The notes: a model not told the origin generated them from the letters alone. A stretch of DNA of 64,000 bases from Sphingopyxis bauzanensis (GCF_002205675.1 NZ_NISK01000001.1:677054-741053), one strand, 5' to 3'. Positions 1-9,005 are shown, counted from the first letter of the stretch. Translations and numbers: made by a program.

Positions 1-520
1 GTTTGGCGGGATCGCCGGTGACGCAGTCGAGTTCGGGTTCCATCGCCAGCTTGTCGCCCCATGCGGCGGCGAGTTGCAGCCCCATGTCGCGGCCGAGCCG
101 GGCCGCGAAGCGTTCTTCGGCATCGGTCAGCTCTTCGCGTTCGGCCGCAAGGCCGCCCTTGCCGCCATAGAAAATGTCGACAAGTTGGAGCAGCAATGGC
201 CGCGGCGCCGCAAGCAGCACCGGCCCCTTGAGCGGCGGCGCATGATAGCGCCAGAAGATCGCGGGCGCGGTCGATGCGGTCCAGTCGGCGAAGCTGATCG
301 TTTCGGCATCGCCGCGCTCGACCTGGATCGACGACACGCCGAGCGCGCGGATCAGGTCGCGCAGGCTGCGGCCGAACTGGATCGCAACGCTGTCGAGCGC
401 CGGAAAGGCATAGCTGTCCGCCGCCTTGCGCAGCAGCAACGACGCCTTGGCGTCAACCGCGTCGGTGGTCGGGGCGGCCGGCGGCTTCACGGCTTTGACG
501 GATTTTTCGCGAACACTCAC
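1..520 (-). CDS. fliM: Flagellar motor switch protein FliM, N-terminal part (runs off the window)
   Basis: FliM sits in the C-ring, linking FliG to FliN and normally binding phospho-CheY. About 173 codons are visible; the gene continues past base 1. It starts with GTG (518-520) inside a GTGA overlap with the fliL stop, so it is translationally coupled. The visible protein has the FliM middle-domain pattern: an early FPALDSV helix, a PAIFWRY strand, then GPVLLAAPRPLLLQLVDIFYGG, the usual place of the LAxxPRLAxxxVDxxFGG signature, followed by LTDAEERFAARLGRDM. The CheY-binding EIDALLS-type motif expected at the extreme N-terminus is absent, and no such motif is found in the short in-frame stretch upstream. 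Last gene of the fliE-M operon in this window. Family assignment is good; function of the shortened N-terminus is inference. Confidence 0.85.
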   Translation of the reverse strand, partial: MSVREKSVKAVKPPAAPTTDAVDAKASLLLRKAADSYAFPALDSVAIQFGRSLRDLIRALGVSSIQVERGDAETISFADWTASTAPAIFWRYHAPPLKGPVLLAAPRPLLLQLVDIFYGGKGGLAAEREELTDAEERFAARLGRDMGLQLAAAWGDKLAMEPELDCVTGDPAK

Positions 521-1131
521 TGGATCACCAGGCTCGTGAAATAGACATAGTCGACACCACCAAAACCTTCTTTCTCGCGCAGCACATCGTTGATTGCCGC
601 GGTCAATTGCCGCTGCAGCCGTTGTTTCCCCTGCGATGTCGAGAGCAGCGCCGGATCCTGTTCGGACAGCACCATAAGCACGACCGAGCGGATCGGCACC
701 GCCTGGCGTTTGATATTATTGATAACCTTGCCGTCATAGAAGGTCGAAAGGCTGATACCCGCCTGCAAAAAGCCCGACCCGTCGGCGAGGTTGGTGGTGA
801 AGGCGTCGGGGATCGCAAAATAAGTGACTTCATATTTGCGCGGGTCGACCTTGAACTTGTCGTTGGGCACCGACACGGTGCCAACCTTGGGCGCGGGTTC
901 CTTGTCTTTTCCGTCGGCGGCGGGGGCTTCTTCTTCGCCGCTGCTGCGCACGACCAGCTTGGGATAATGATCCTCGGGCTTGGCCTCATGCGCCGACAGC
1001 GCGCCGAAATAGATGCCCGCACCGGCGCCCGCGCCGATCAGGACGAGCGCGCCGACGCCGATGAACAGCAGTTTCTTGAGCTTGCCCTTCGGCTTGGGCG
1101 CGGCATCGGTTTTATCCTTGGTCATCGTCAT
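517..1131 (-). CDS. fliL: Flagellar basal body-associated protein FliL
   Basis: FliL is a single-span inner-membrane protein that associates with the stator and basal body and supports torque or stator engagement. The 204-residue protein has a short Lys-rich cytoplasmic tail (residues 1-19), one transmembrane helix (about 20-43, LLFIGVGALVLIGAGAGAGI), a low-complexity Glu/Pro linker (about 55-85) and a C-terminal FliL domain with the typical AIPDAFTTNL and RSVVLMVLSEQDPALL stretches. The ATG at 1131 has a clear AAGGGA ribosome site. It lies 11 bp after fliK and overlaps fliM by 4 bp, the usual fliL-fliM order. Confidence 0.93.
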   Translation of the reverse strand: MTMTKDKTDAAPKPKGKLKKLLFIGVGALVLIGAGAGAGIYFGALSAHEAKPEDHYPKLVVRSSGEEEAPAADGKDKEPAPKVGTVSVPNDKFKVDPRKYEVTYFAIPDAFTTNLADGSGFLQAGISLSTFYDGKVINNIKRQAVPIRSVVLMVLSEQDPALLSTSQGKQRLQRQLTAAINDVLREKEGFGGVDYVYFTSLVIQ

Positions 1132-1142
1132 ATCCCTTATGG

Positions 1143-2450
1143 TCAGGCGAAGCGGCCGCGGCGGTCGGCGGCCTCTTCGGGATCGCGCGCCTTGACGCGC
1201 TCGGTAACGGTTTCGATCAGGTGGCTGACGTCCTGTGCGCCGGGGCGGCCCTGACCCTGCGACTGGCCCTGCATCTGGCGGCTGGTGTCGCCGGGGGTGC
1301 AGGTGACTTCGCTGCCGGAGATGCGGACGCCCTGCTGGCGCAGGTCTTCGACCAGGCGGCCCTGCGCGGCGGTGACGATCGTCGCGGTGGCTTCATGCTG
1401 GGTGTCGAGTTTCAGTGACATGCCTTCGTTGCCCATCACCATCGCGACATCGAGGCGGCCGAGGTGGCGCGGCATCAGGCGAAAGCTGATGTCGCCGCTG
1501 TCCGATTTGGTCGCGGCGATGTCGTGCGCCAGCTGGTCGATCCACGCGCCATCGCTGGCCAGGTCGAGTACGCGTTCGGCAATTGTGACCGGCGCGGCGG
1601 TGCCGGCCAGCATCGCGGCGCTCGTCGTCATCGGCTGGGCGAACTGGATTGTCATCGATGGCGCAGCGTCGGCGGGCTTGGCGGCGACCGGTTCGGTCGC
1701 GGTGAAAGCGGGGCTAGCGGGTGTTGCGGCGCGCGCCTTGCCCGCCGTTGGCGCCGTGATCGCCGTTTCGATCTCTGCCGCAGCGGGCTTGGCTTCGGCG
1801 CTGCGCGGCTTGTCGCCGGTCGGCGCAGGGGCAATGCTCTCGGCAGTCGGCGCCGCGTCGCCAGTGGGAAGCGCGGTGGTGTCGTTCGCCTTCGCCGGTC
1901 TGCCCACGACCGCAGCAATCGCCACCGCGGCGACCGGCAGCGCCGCTGCGGGCGCCGGGGTTGTCGTCGTAGCGGGGGTTTCGGGGACCGCGACAGTTTC
2001 AGCGGGTTTGGTGGCTGTGGTACCGTTTTCAGCTGCCGCTGTGCCGTCGCCCTTGACCTCGGTTTCGACCGCCTTGAGCGATTTCATTTCGGGCGTGGCG
2101 GCGCTGCCGTTCAATTCGATCAGCAATTTTACCGCCGATGCAGCGACCGTGTCGGGATTGGTTTTAGGCGCATCGTCCTTCGCCTCCGCGCCCGGCGCAT
2201 CGAAAGTGATACCCGCGGCGACCATTTCGGCCGCAACGGGAACAGCTGGGGCCGACGTCACGACGGCAACCGGCGTCAACGACGTGGCCTTGGCCGCAGC
2301 GGCATCGACCGTCGGAATGGCCGCGAGCAGTTGCTCGAAACCACCGACCTCGCCGCCGTCCGTCGGCGCCTGGCCAAGCGTGCTGAGGAAGGCCGCAAAG
2401 CCCGCGGGCATCGACGCCTGCGGGTTGGGCAGAGAGGCCGCACCCATCAT
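1143..2450 (-). CDS. fliK: Flagellar hook-length control protein FliK
   Basis: FliK is the secreted molecular ruler that stops hook growth and switches export specificity from hook to filament. The 435-residue protein is typical: a long Ala/Pro/Thr-rich disordered N-terminal and middle part (about residues 30-290) and a compact C-terminal Flg_hook domain (about 300-400) with the ISFRLMPRHLGRLDVAM signature followed by LKLDTQHEATATIVTAAQGRLVEDLRQQG. It overlaps fliJ by ATGA at the 5' end. The repetitive, GC-rich middle gives several long spurious reading frames on the other strand, which were ignored. Confidence 0.9.
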   Translation of the reverse strand: MMGAASLPNPQASMPAGFAAFLSTLGQAPTDGGEVGGFEQLLAAIPTVDAAAAKATSLTPVAVVTSAPAVPVAAEMVAAGITFDAPGAEAKDDAPKTNPDTVAASAVKLLIELNGSAATPEMKSLKAVETEVKGDGTAAAENGTTATKPAETVAVPETPATTTTPAPAAALPVAAVAIAAVVGRPAKANDTTALPTGDAAPTAESIAPAPTGDKPRSAEAKPAAAEIETAITAPTAGKARAATPASPAFTATEPVAAKPADAAPSMTIQFAQPMTTSAAMLAGTAAPVTIAERVLDLASDGAWIDQLAHDIAATKSDSGDISFRLMPRHLGRLDVAMVMGNEGMSLKLDTQHEATATIVTAAQGRLVEDLRQQGVRISGSEVTCTPGDTSRQMQGQSQGQGRPGAQDVSHLIETVTERVKARDPEEAADRRGRFA

Positions 2451-2893
2451 GCCGCGCCGCCTTCGATCAGGCGCAGACGCATGCCGCCGCGTGCACGGTG
2501 CGGGCGGTTGGCGTCACGGCGGCGTTCGGCCTCGGCTTCAGCCGATTTGCGGCTGCGTTCGTACAGGCGGACCGCCGATTCTTCCTTGGCCATCGCGCTT
2601 TGGGCGAGTACTCCGGCGTGGTCACGGCGGGCGCTGGCATTGACCAGCGGCGCGGTCAGATTTTCCTGCGCGATGTCGAGCCGCATCGCGAGTTCGCCGA
2701 TCGTGTTGAGCGCGCCGCCGGCAACCGCACCCTTGGCCATCGCCAGGTCGACGCGCAGCGTTTCAAGGCGGCGGGCGAGTTCGAGCAGGCTGGCAAGCTC
2801 GCCATTGGCCCGCGCCAGATTGGCTTCCGCCATCTGATGTTCGACGGTGCGCACGCGGATGATACGTTTGCGGCGTGCGGTACGGGCGGTCAT
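2447..2893 (-). CDS. fliJ: Flagellar export chaperone/ATPase stalk protein FliJ
   Basis: FliJ is the small coiled-coil stalk of the flagellar type III export ATPase; it inserts in the FliI ring and escorts chaperones. The protein is 148 residues, basic at the N-terminus (KRIIRVRTVEHQMAEANLARANGELASLLELARRLETLR) and nearly all helical with heptad-like leucine/alanine spacing, matching FliJ in length and character. FliJ sequences are poorly conserved, so identity relies mainly on position: ATGA overlaps with both fliI (upstream) and fliK (downstream) in a canonical fliH-I-J-K order. Confidence 0.82.
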   Translation of the reverse strand: MTARTARRKRIIRVRTVEHQMAEANLARANGELASLLELARRLETLRVDLAMAKGAVAGGALNTIGELAMRLDIAQENLTAPLVNASARRDHAGVLAQSAMAKEESAVRLYERSRKSAEAEAERRRDANRPHRARGGMRLRLIEGGAA

Positions 2894-4221
2894 GCGGAAT
2901 ATCCTTCAATCAGGGTCTGGCGGGAAATATCGTAATCGACCCGCGCCTTGGCGGGCTGGGTCACAAAGGCGAGCTGGTCGGCGTGGCAGGCGATGGCGGT
3001 GTCGAGCACCGGATCGCCGCCGGCGACATACGCGCCCATCAGCATCAGATCGCGGTTCTCTTCATATGTCGACCACAGCTGGCGAAAGCGCGCGGCGGCG
3101 GCGGCATGCTCGGGATCGACCGAATCGACCATCGTGCGCGACAGCGACCGCGCGACGTCGATCGCGGGATAGACTCCCTGTTCGGCCAGCTGGCGCGACA
3201 GGATGATATGGCCGTCGACGATGGCGCGGGCGCTGTCGACGACGGGGTCATCGATGTCGCCGCCATCGGCGAGCACGGTATAGAGTGCGGTAATCGATCC
3301 ACCGGTTTCGCGGTCAATCCCGGCGCGCTCGCACAGCGAGGGAATCAGCGCGAACACCGACGGCGGGTAACCCTTCATCGTCGGCGGTTCGCCCAATGTC
3401 AGCCCGATCTCGCGCTGCGCATGCGCAACGCGGGTCAGGCTGTCGATCAGCAGCAGCACCTTCTTGCCGTCGGCACGAAATGCCTCGGCAATCGCGGTGG
3501 CGCGCATCGCGGCGCGCAGGCGCAGCAGCGGCGGATGGTCGGCGGGAACCGCGACGACGACCGCCTTTTTGCGGACTTCGGGGGGCAGCTTGGTTTCGAC
3601 AAAGTCGCTGACCTCGCGGCTGCGTTCGCCGATCAGGCCGACGACGATGACGTCGCATTCGGTACCGGCGATCATCTGACCCATCAGCACCGATTTGCCG
3701 ACGCCCGACCCCGCGATGATCGCGACGCGCTGGCCTTCGCCAACGGTCAGCAGCGCGTTGATCGCGCGCACGCCCATGTTGAGCGGGCGGGTGACGCGGC
3801 CGCGGCGTAGCGGATTGACCTTGCGCCCGGCGAGCGGCCACTGGAATTGCGATTTGACCGGCGGGCGGCCGTCGAGCGGATTGCCCTGCGCATCGATGAT
3901 GCGGCCGAGCAGCGCCTTGCCGCACGCGACCATGCTGCTCGCGCCATGCGGCTCGACCGGCGCACCGGTGACGAGGGGCATATTGGTGTCAAAGGGGAGG
4001 ACCAGGCTGCTCTGGCCGCGAAAGCCGACGACCTCGCCATAGACATAGTCGTTGTTTGCCGACTTGATGCGGACGTTGCTGCCCAGCGGCTGCGGGAACC
4101 CCGACACTTCGAGCATGATGCCCTCGTGCGACACGAGCGTGCCGATACGGCGCGGGCTGGCATTGGTCAGGTCGATCGGATCGAGCAGCTGCTGCGCGGA
4201 GAGGGCGAGGCGGCGCGTCAT
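2890..4221 (-). CDS. fliI: Flagellum-specific ATP synthase/export ATPase FliI
   Basis: FliI is the hexameric ATPase of the flagellar export gate in the cytoplasm. I place the start at the ATG at 4221 (protein starts MTRRLALSAQQ, 443 residues), because it forms an ATGA overlap with the fliH stop and gives the family length; an open frame extends further upstream but lies inside fliH. Walker A is IIAGSGVGKSVLMGQ (about residue 160), followed by the VVGLIGERSREV motif typical of FliI/F1-beta-like ATPases, and Walker B is VLLLIDSLTRVAHAQREIGL. The C-terminal QLAFVTQPAKARVDYDISRQTLIEGY region is the expected FliJ-interacting end. Confidence 0.96.
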   Translation of the reverse strand: MTRRLALSAQQLLDPIDLTNASPRRIGTLVSHEGIMLEVSGFPQPLGSNVRIKSANNDYVYGEVVGFRGQSSLVLPFDTNMPLVTGAPVEPHGASSMVACGKALLGRIIDAQGNPLDGRPPVKSQFQWPLAGRKVNPLRRGRVTRPLNMGVRAINALLTVGEGQRVAIIAGSGVGKSVLMGQMIAGTECDVIVVGLIGERSREVSDFVETKLPPEVRKKAVVVAVPADHPPLLRLRAAMRATAIAEAFRADGKKVLLLIDSLTRVAHAQREIGLTLGEPPTMKGYPPSVFALIPSLCERAGIDRETGGSITALYTVLADGGDIDDPVVDSARAIVDGHIILSRQLAEQGVYPAIDVARSLSRTMVDSVDPEHAAAAARFRQLWSTYEENRDLMLMGAYVAGGDPVLDTAIACHADQLAFVTQPAKARVDYDISRQTLIEGYSA

Positions 4222-4817
4222 GCGGCCGCTCCTTCGCCCAGCGCCACGCACAGTTCGTCGAGATAGACGGCGCGGCCATGTTCGATCCAGCCGGTCGAGG
4301 TTTCGATGCGGACGGTGCCGCGCATCATCCCCGGGTCGCTGGCGAGCGCCAGCGGCAGCGGGCAATCGGTCAGCAGCGCGGCATCGTCGGGGTGAACCCA
4401 CAACGTGCGGGCCTTGTCGGCGTCGGCAACGAGCGCCGCAGCGGTTTCGGCCTGTGCCTGAAGCCAGGCGGCGTCGATCGGGGCGTCGGCGACGATCTGA
4501 TGCACCAGCCGTTCGACGGTGCGTGCGATCAGCTGCGCCAGTTCTTCGCTCGGTTCGTCCTGCAACGCCTCTGCATTGGCGAGCAGCGCAAGCAATTGGT
4601 GGCGTTCGGCGACATAAGCCGCTTCGGCGACGCGCTGCCCTTCGGCCAGGCCGCGGGCAAAGGGGTCGTCGAGGTCGAGTTCGGTGGCGCTGCCGTTGGT
4701 AGTTTGCGGCGCGCGCGCGTTGCCGGCAAAGGCCAGCGGGCGAAAGCCGCTGCTCCGCGCCATCGCTTCGGCGAGGGTGACGGGGGCAAAGCCGGCTTCG
4801 GCGGTGCGATCAGACAT
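4218..4817 (-). CDS. fliH: Flagellar assembly protein FliH
   Basis: FliH is the dimeric peripheral-stalk regulator that holds FliI inactive and docks it to the C-ring. The 199-residue protein has an N-terminal variable segment, a helical middle (FARGLAEGQRVAEAAYVAERHQLLALLANAEAL) and the C-terminal FliH/HrpE domain with LIARTVERLVHQIVADAP and the final EIDELCVAL-like end (TGWIEHGRAVYLDELCVALGEG). It overlaps fliG by 8 bp and fliI by 4 bp. Sequence similarity within FliH is weak, but position and helical pattern agree. Confidence 0.88.
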   Translation of the reverse strand: MSDRTAEAGFAPVTLAEAMARSSGFRPLAFAGNARAPQTTNGSATELDLDDPFARGLAEGQRVAEAAYVAERHQLLALLANAEALQDEPSEELAQLIARTVERLVHQIVADAPIDAAWLQAQAETAAALVADADKARTLWVHPDDAALLTDCPLPLALASDPGMMRGTVRIETSTGWIEHGRAVYLDELCVALGEGAAA

Positions 4818-5841
4818 AATCGTCGCCCCCGCCCGCGATCATGATGTCGCCCGAGGCGGCCATCTGGCGCACGATCGTCATCACGGTCTTTTGCGCATCG
4901 TCGACATCGGCGCGCTTGACCATCGTCATTTCGGCCATCTCGTCGCGGATCGTTTCCGACGCGCGTTTCGACATGGTGGCAAGGCACAGGTCGACCATGT
5001 CGTCGTCGGCACCCTTGAGCGCCACCGCCAGCTGCGCCGCGTCGACCGAGCGCAGGACCGACCCGAGGCTCTTTTTGTCGAGATCGCGGAGGTTTTCGAA
5101 GATGAACATCTCTTCTTCGATCGCTTGCGCGAGCGCCTTGTCGGTCTTCTTCAGCGCGCGGATCGTGCGCTCGCTCAGCGACTTCGGCATTTTCTTCATG
5201 ATCTTGGCGACGTCGCTGGGGCCGCCAATCGCCTGTTTGGCGACGCGCTGGCCATCGACATTGGCGCTGGCGAGCACCGATTCGAGATCTTCGATCGCCG
5301 CGGCGGGGACCGAGGTCAGCATCGCGGCGCGCAGCACCAGATCGGCCTGCAGGATTTCGTCGAGCGTTTCGATCGCGCGCGCCGCGACGTCGGGGACGAG
5401 CACTGACAGGATCAGTGCGCCGACCTGCGGATGTTCCTGCGCGAGCAGGCCGCTGATTGCCTCGACGTCCATCCAGCGAAGGATTTCGAGCGAGGCGGCG
5501 CTGCGCTGCGGCGCGACGGCGGCCAGGATATTGTCGGCGCGGACATTGCCCACCGCCTGATTGATGACGGTGCGGATGCGGACGTCGGCGCCGATCGCCA
5601 GCGCGCTGACATCGCGGCTGCGCACGACAAAACGGTCGAGCGCCTGCCCGATCTGCTGCTCGCTGGCGTTGGCGGTGTCGAACATCGCCTTGGCGAGCTG
5701 GCGCACTTCGTCGGGGGCGAGATGTTTCAGGATCGTGGCGGCTTCGTTTTCGTCGAGCAGCATCAGCAGGATCGCGGCGGCAGCCGATCCTTCGATTGCG
5801 GGTTTCGTCGGCGTGTCCATCATCTCGGCGGCGTCAGGCAC
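4810..5841 (-). CDS. fliG: Flagellar motor switch protein FliG
   Basis: FliG couples the MS ring to the C-ring and contacts the stator to produce torque. The 343-residue protein has the three FliG domains: N-terminal FliF-binding (AAAILLMLLDENEAATILKHLAPDEVRQLAKAM), middle (EHPQVGALILSVL, the EHPQ motif that meets FliM) and C-terminal torque domain (SLGSVLRSVDAAQLAVALKGADDDMVDLCLATMSKRASETIRDEMAEM) with its alternating charges. Start at 5841 overlaps the fliF stop by 8 bp. Confidence 0.96.
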   Translation of the reverse strand: MPDAAEMMDTPTKPAIEGSAAAAILLMLLDENEAATILKHLAPDEVRQLAKAMFDTANASEQQIGQALDRFVVRSRDVSALAIGADVRIRTVINQAVGNVRADNILAAVAPQRSAASLEILRWMDVEAISGLLAQEHPQVGALILSVLVPDVAARAIETLDEILQADLVLRAAMLTSVPAAAIEDLESVLASANVDGQRVAKQAIGGPSDVAKIMKKMPKSLSERTIRALKKTDKALAQAIEEEMFIFENLRDLDKKSLGSVLRSVDAAQLAVALKGADDDMVDLCLATMSKRASETIRDEMAEMTMVKRADVDDAQKTVMTIVRQMAASGDIMIAGGGDDYV

Positions 5842-7492
5842 GGGCGCCCTCCTGCATCAGCTGGCGGACGACGAGCGCGGCGCGCGCCGAATCCTGACGG
5901 ACAAAGGCGCGGACAAGGTTGGCGCGCGTTTCATAGCTTGGCGCCTGTTCGATCATTTCGAGCGTGATTTCGCGGCCTGCGGCGGGGCCGGCGAGCGCGG
6001 GACGCCCGTCGGTCGCGGCGAGCAAAGTTTCCTCCAGCGCGGCGTTGCGTTCGGCGCGTTCGGCGGAGCGCGCCTTGGCGGCGCGGATCAGCGGACGACC
6101 GATGAACAGGAAGGCGAGCAGCGCGGCAAAGATCGCCCCGACCTGCTTGACCAGCGGCAGGAACCACGCCTGATCGTAAAAGGCGGGCTCGGTGGTTTCG
6201 ACCTGCACGAACGGGCGCTGGCTGATCGCCACCTGATCGCCGCGCGTCGCGTCGAAACCGATCGCGCCTTTGACCAGGCTGTCGATCTTGGTCATGTCGG
6301 CCTGGGTCAAAGCCTTCTTGCCCTGATTGAGCGCGACGGCGACTGAGACGCGGCGGATCTTGCCCTGCGGCGAGTGCGTCACCGAAATCTCGCGGCCGAC
6401 TTCAAAGGCTCGCGCGGCATTTTCGTTGCTCTCGGTGCCGGGGGTTGCGGCCGGGGTGGGCGTCGGGATCGGCGCGTTGGCGGTGACCGTCGTCGCCTGC
6501 GGCGGCTGGTTCGACAGCGCGCCGGGGATGCCGACGGCGGGCGGGGTGCCCTGACCGCTGACGGTGCGGGTAATCTGTTCGCTGGTCATCGCGCGGTCAT
6601 TTTCGGGAAAGCTTTCGCGCGTCGCCTGGCTTTCGGACATATCGACGTCGGCGTGAACCTCGACGCTATAGTTACCAGCACCGAGCATCGGGCCGAGCAA
6701 GGTGTCGAGGGCGCGGCGGAAACGGTCTTCGACCTGCACCTGTAACTGGAACGCCTTCATGTCGCTGCCCGACGCGGTGTCGGACAACAGCGCGCCGCGC
6801 TGGTCGATCACCGATACCTGATCAGCGTTCATGCCGGGCACCGAAGAGGCGACGAGGAAACGGATCGCCTGCACCTGACCGTCGCTCAGCGAGCGGCCGT
6901 TCTGCAGGGTCAGCATCACCGATGCGGTCGAGGGCTTGTCGTCGCGTACGAACAGGCTGGGTTCGGCGGCGGCGACATGGACGCGCGCGCTTTTTACGGC
7001 GTCGATCGTCTCGATCGTGCGCGCCAGATCGGCTTCGCGCGCCGAGCGCAAGGCTTCGCCTTCGATCGCGCGGCTTGATCCCATCGGCAGCGCCGCGATC
7101 AGACTGTCGCCGCTCGGCGCCGCCTTCGGCAGACCCTGTCCCGCGAGCGCGATGCGGGCCTGATGCAATTTATCGGCATCGACGGTCAGCGCACCGGTGC
7201 TCGCGTCGATGCTGTGCGCGATGCCCTGTGTCTGGAGCGCCTCGGCGACCGCCGATTTGTCCATGTCGTCGAGGCCGGCGAACAGCTGCGCCTGCGGCGA
7301 AGATTGCATGGTGAAATAGGCAAGCGCCGCGATGCCGATCGCCGACGTCATGGCGATCGCGGGCAGTGCGCGCTGCACCGCGGGCTGGCGGACGAAGCCG
7401 GTGAGCGGGGCGAGGCGGTTCCCGAATGCCGGGGCGGGCAGGCGGTTCGCATGACCGTCGTCGACGGGGGTGAGGATCTGGGTGTCGGCCAT
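5834..7492 (-). CDS. fliF: Flagellar MS-ring protein FliF
   Basis: FliF forms the membrane/supramembrane ring on which the flagellum is built. The 552-residue protein has two membrane helices (about residues 45-62, and about 452-472, the WFLPLVKQVGAIFAALLAFLFIGRPLI region), a YscJ/FliF ring-building domain (LFAGLDDMDKSAVAEALQTQGI and VKSARVHVAAAEPSLFVRDDKPSTASVMLTL), a disordered Pro/Thr linker near residues 320-350 and a cytoplasmic FliG-binding tail. The gene begins 3 bp after the fliE stop. Confidence 0.95.
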   Translation of the reverse strand: MADTQILTPVDDGHANRLPAPAFGNRLAPLTGFVRQPAVQRALPAIAMTSAIGIAALAYFTMQSSPQAQLFAGLDDMDKSAVAEALQTQGIAHSIDASTGALTVDADKLHQARIALAGQGLPKAAPSGDSLIAALPMGSSRAIEGEALRSAREADLARTIETIDAVKSARVHVAAAEPSLFVRDDKPSTASVMLTLQNGRSLSDGQVQAIRFLVASSVPGMNADQVSVIDQRGALLSDTASGSDMKAFQLQVQVEDRFRRALDTLLGPMLGAGNYSVEVHADVDMSESQATRESFPENDRAMTSEQITRTVSGQGTPPAVGIPGALSNQPPQATTVTANAPIPTPTPAATPGTESNENAARAFEVGREISVTHSPQGKIRRVSVAVALNQGKKALTQADMTKIDSLVKGAIGFDATRGDQVAISQRPFVQVETTEPAFYDQAWFLPLVKQVGAIFAALLAFLFIGRPLIRAAKARSAERAERNAALEETLLAATDGRPALAGPAAGREITLEMIEQAPSYETRANLVRAFVRQDSARAALVVRQLMQEGARA

Positions 7493-7495
7493 GGG

Positions 7496-7849
7496 TTAAA
7501 CCGGCATGTTCATGATGTCGCGATACGCGGACAGCAGCTTGTTGCGGACCTGCAACGTGGTTTCGAAACCGAGCGAGGCTTTCTGCCGCTCGATCATCAC
7601 GCTGACGATGTCGTGGGTATCGCCGCGCTCATAGGCTTCGGTGATCTCACTCGCCTTGGACTGCTGGGCGTTGACCTGTTGCAGCGCGTTGTTGATCGCG
7701 GCGCCGAAATCGGGGGTTCCGCCAGCGCCGTCGACGCCGCCCTCAGCGGTGCCAATGCCGCCGCGACCGGCGGCGCGTTGCAGCGCCTGGTTCTGATTGA
7801 GGATCGAACTGCGCATCTGCAGCAGCCGGCTCGGGTCAATCGTGCTCAT
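7496..7849 (-). CDS. fliE: Flagellar hook-basal body protein FliE
   Basis: FliE is the adaptor between the MS ring and the rod. I choose the ATG at 7849 (117 residues, MSTIDPSRLLQMR) because it has a GGAAAG ribosome site and gives the family length; a longer frame adds 22 residues unlike FliE. The C-terminal half is characteristic: FGAAINNALQQVNAQQSKASEITEAYERGDTHDIVSVMIERQKASLGFETTLQVRNKLLSAYRDIMNMPV. First gene of the operon; a sigma-54 promoter lies about 50 bp upstream. Confidence 0.94.
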   Translation of the reverse strand: MSTIDPSRLLQMRSSILNQNQALQRAAGRGGIGTAEGGVDGAGGTPDFGAAINNALQQVNAQQSKASEITEAYERGDTHDIVSVMIERQKASLGFETTLQVRNKLLSAYRDIMNMPV

Positions 7850-7897
7850 TGCTTTCCATCCGTCCTGTGCGCAGCGGTGCGCCGCACGCAAAGAACG

Positions 7898-7915
7898 ATG
7901 CAAAGGCCATGCCAA
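7898..7915 (-). promoter_or_regulatory. Sigma-54 (RpoN) promoter of the fliE-M operon
   Basis: On the minus strand the sequence reads TTGGCATGGCCTTTGCAT. GG and GC dinucleotides are exactly 12 bp apart, and flanking bases match the TGGCAC-N5-TTGCA consensus at nearly every position. Transcription would start about 12 bp beyond the GC, roughly 40 nt before the fliE ATG. A sigma-54 class II promoter in front of fliE-type basal-body genes is the normal arrangement in polar-flagellated proteobacteria. Confidence 0.75.
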
Positions 7916-8096
7916 AAAATTTAACAGTTATGTTTCAACAGGTTAATTCGTCTCGCCAGTTGCAGCGGACAACCTTCGGCATTTTTTTGACGGCGTGGGC
8001 TTAAGCGCCGCCGCTACCCGCCGTTACTGCTTTCCGTGACCGCTCCTCGAGCCCTCACATAACGGGAATGGCCATCGAGGCCGGAAAGGAACAACA

Positions 8097-8912
8097 ATGA
8101 CTGTCATCAACACCAATGTGAGCGCGCTTCGCGCCCAGAACAATTCGCGTGTTGCCGAACGCGCCCAGTCGCAGGCGATGGAACGTCTGTCGAGCGGCAA
8201 GCGCATCAACAGCGCGAAGGACGACGCCGCCGGCCTTGCCATCGCCACCCGCATGGACGCCAGCGTCCGCGGCCTGACGCAGGCGGTTCGTAATGCCAAC
8301 GACGGTATTTCGCTGGCGCAGACTGCCGAAGGCGCGATGGGCGGCATTTCGAACATCCTGGTTCGTATGCGCGAACTCGCTGTCCAGTCGGCCAACGGCA
8401 CCAACAGCACCACCGACCGCACCGCGATCCAGACCGAAGTTACCGCGCTGATCTCACAGATCGGTGATATCGCCACCCGCACCACCTTCAACGGCACCAA
8501 CCTGCTGTCGGGCGGCGCGAGCATCGACATCCAGACCGGTACGGCTTCGGGTGAGACGGTCAATATCGCGATCGGCGACCTAACCGCCACTGGGCTCGCC
8601 GTTGCCGCAGTCGACCTGTCGACCGCTGCCGGCGCCGCGACGGCGCTGGGTCTGCTCGATACGGGCATCCAGTCGGTCGCTACCCAGCGCGCCAACCTTG
8701 GTGCCCAGCAGAACCGCCTCGAATCGGCTGTCGATAATTTGACGTCGACTGTCACGAATCTGGCAGCCGCCAAGTCGCGCATCGAAGACACCGACTTCTC
8801 GGCGGAATCGACCAAGCTGGCTGCGGCATCGATCCTGTCGCAGGCATCGACCGCGATGCTCGCCCAGGCGAACCAGAGCCAGCAGGGCGTGATGAACCTG
8901 CTCCGCGGCTAA
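8097..8912 (+). CDS. fliC: Flagellin
   Basis: Filament subunit, exported by the type III system encoded opposite. The 271-residue protein has the two conserved helical terminal domains: N-terminal [51 protein letters not shown] and C-terminal [40 protein letters not shown]. The variable central part is very short (about residues 140-185), so the filament would have minimal surface domains, as in many alphaproteobacteria. A GGAAAGGAACAAC ribosome site precedes the ATG, and a strong hairpin terminator follows. Divergent from fliE across about 250 bp. Confidence 0.96.
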   Translation: MTVINTNVSALRAQNNSRVAERAQSQAMERLSSGKRINSAKDDAAGLAIATRMDASVRGLTQAVRNANDGISLAQTAEGAMGGISNILVRMRELAVQSANGTNSTTDRTAIQTEVTALISQIGDIATRTTFNGTNLLSGGASIDIQTGTASGETVNIAIGDLTATGLAVAAVDLSTAAGAATALGLLDTGIQSVATQRANLGAQQNRLESAVDNLTSTVTNLAAAKSRIEDTDFSAESTKLAAASILSQASTAMLAQANQSQQGVMNLLRG

Positions 8913-8968
8913 TCTTCCGCGAACCACTTTCAGGCTATATTCGGTTGGTCCCTTAGATAGCCTGATCC

Positions 8969-9005
8969 GATGCCCCGGCCCCCACAGCCGGGGCATCACT
9001 TTTTG
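8969..9005 (+). terminator. Rho-independent terminator after flagellin
   Basis: Perfect 11-bp inverted repeat GATGCCCCGGC/GCCGGGGCATC (8969-8979 and 8987-8997) with a 7-nt loop, followed by ACTTTTTG. It lies 56 bp after the fliC stop and also separates fliC from the convergent end of dnaE2. Confidence 0.85.

Noticed and set aside
1285..2837. Long plus-strand open frames over fliK
   Set aside because: Shadows of an Ala/Pro-rich GC-rich gene; the minus frame has the FliK domain and operon position.
7960..7990. Sigma-54-like GG-N10-GC (GGACAACCTTCGGC) upstream of flagellin
   Set aside because: Only the GG and GC agree; the flanking bases do not match TGGCAC or TTGCA, so I did not annotate a promoter.
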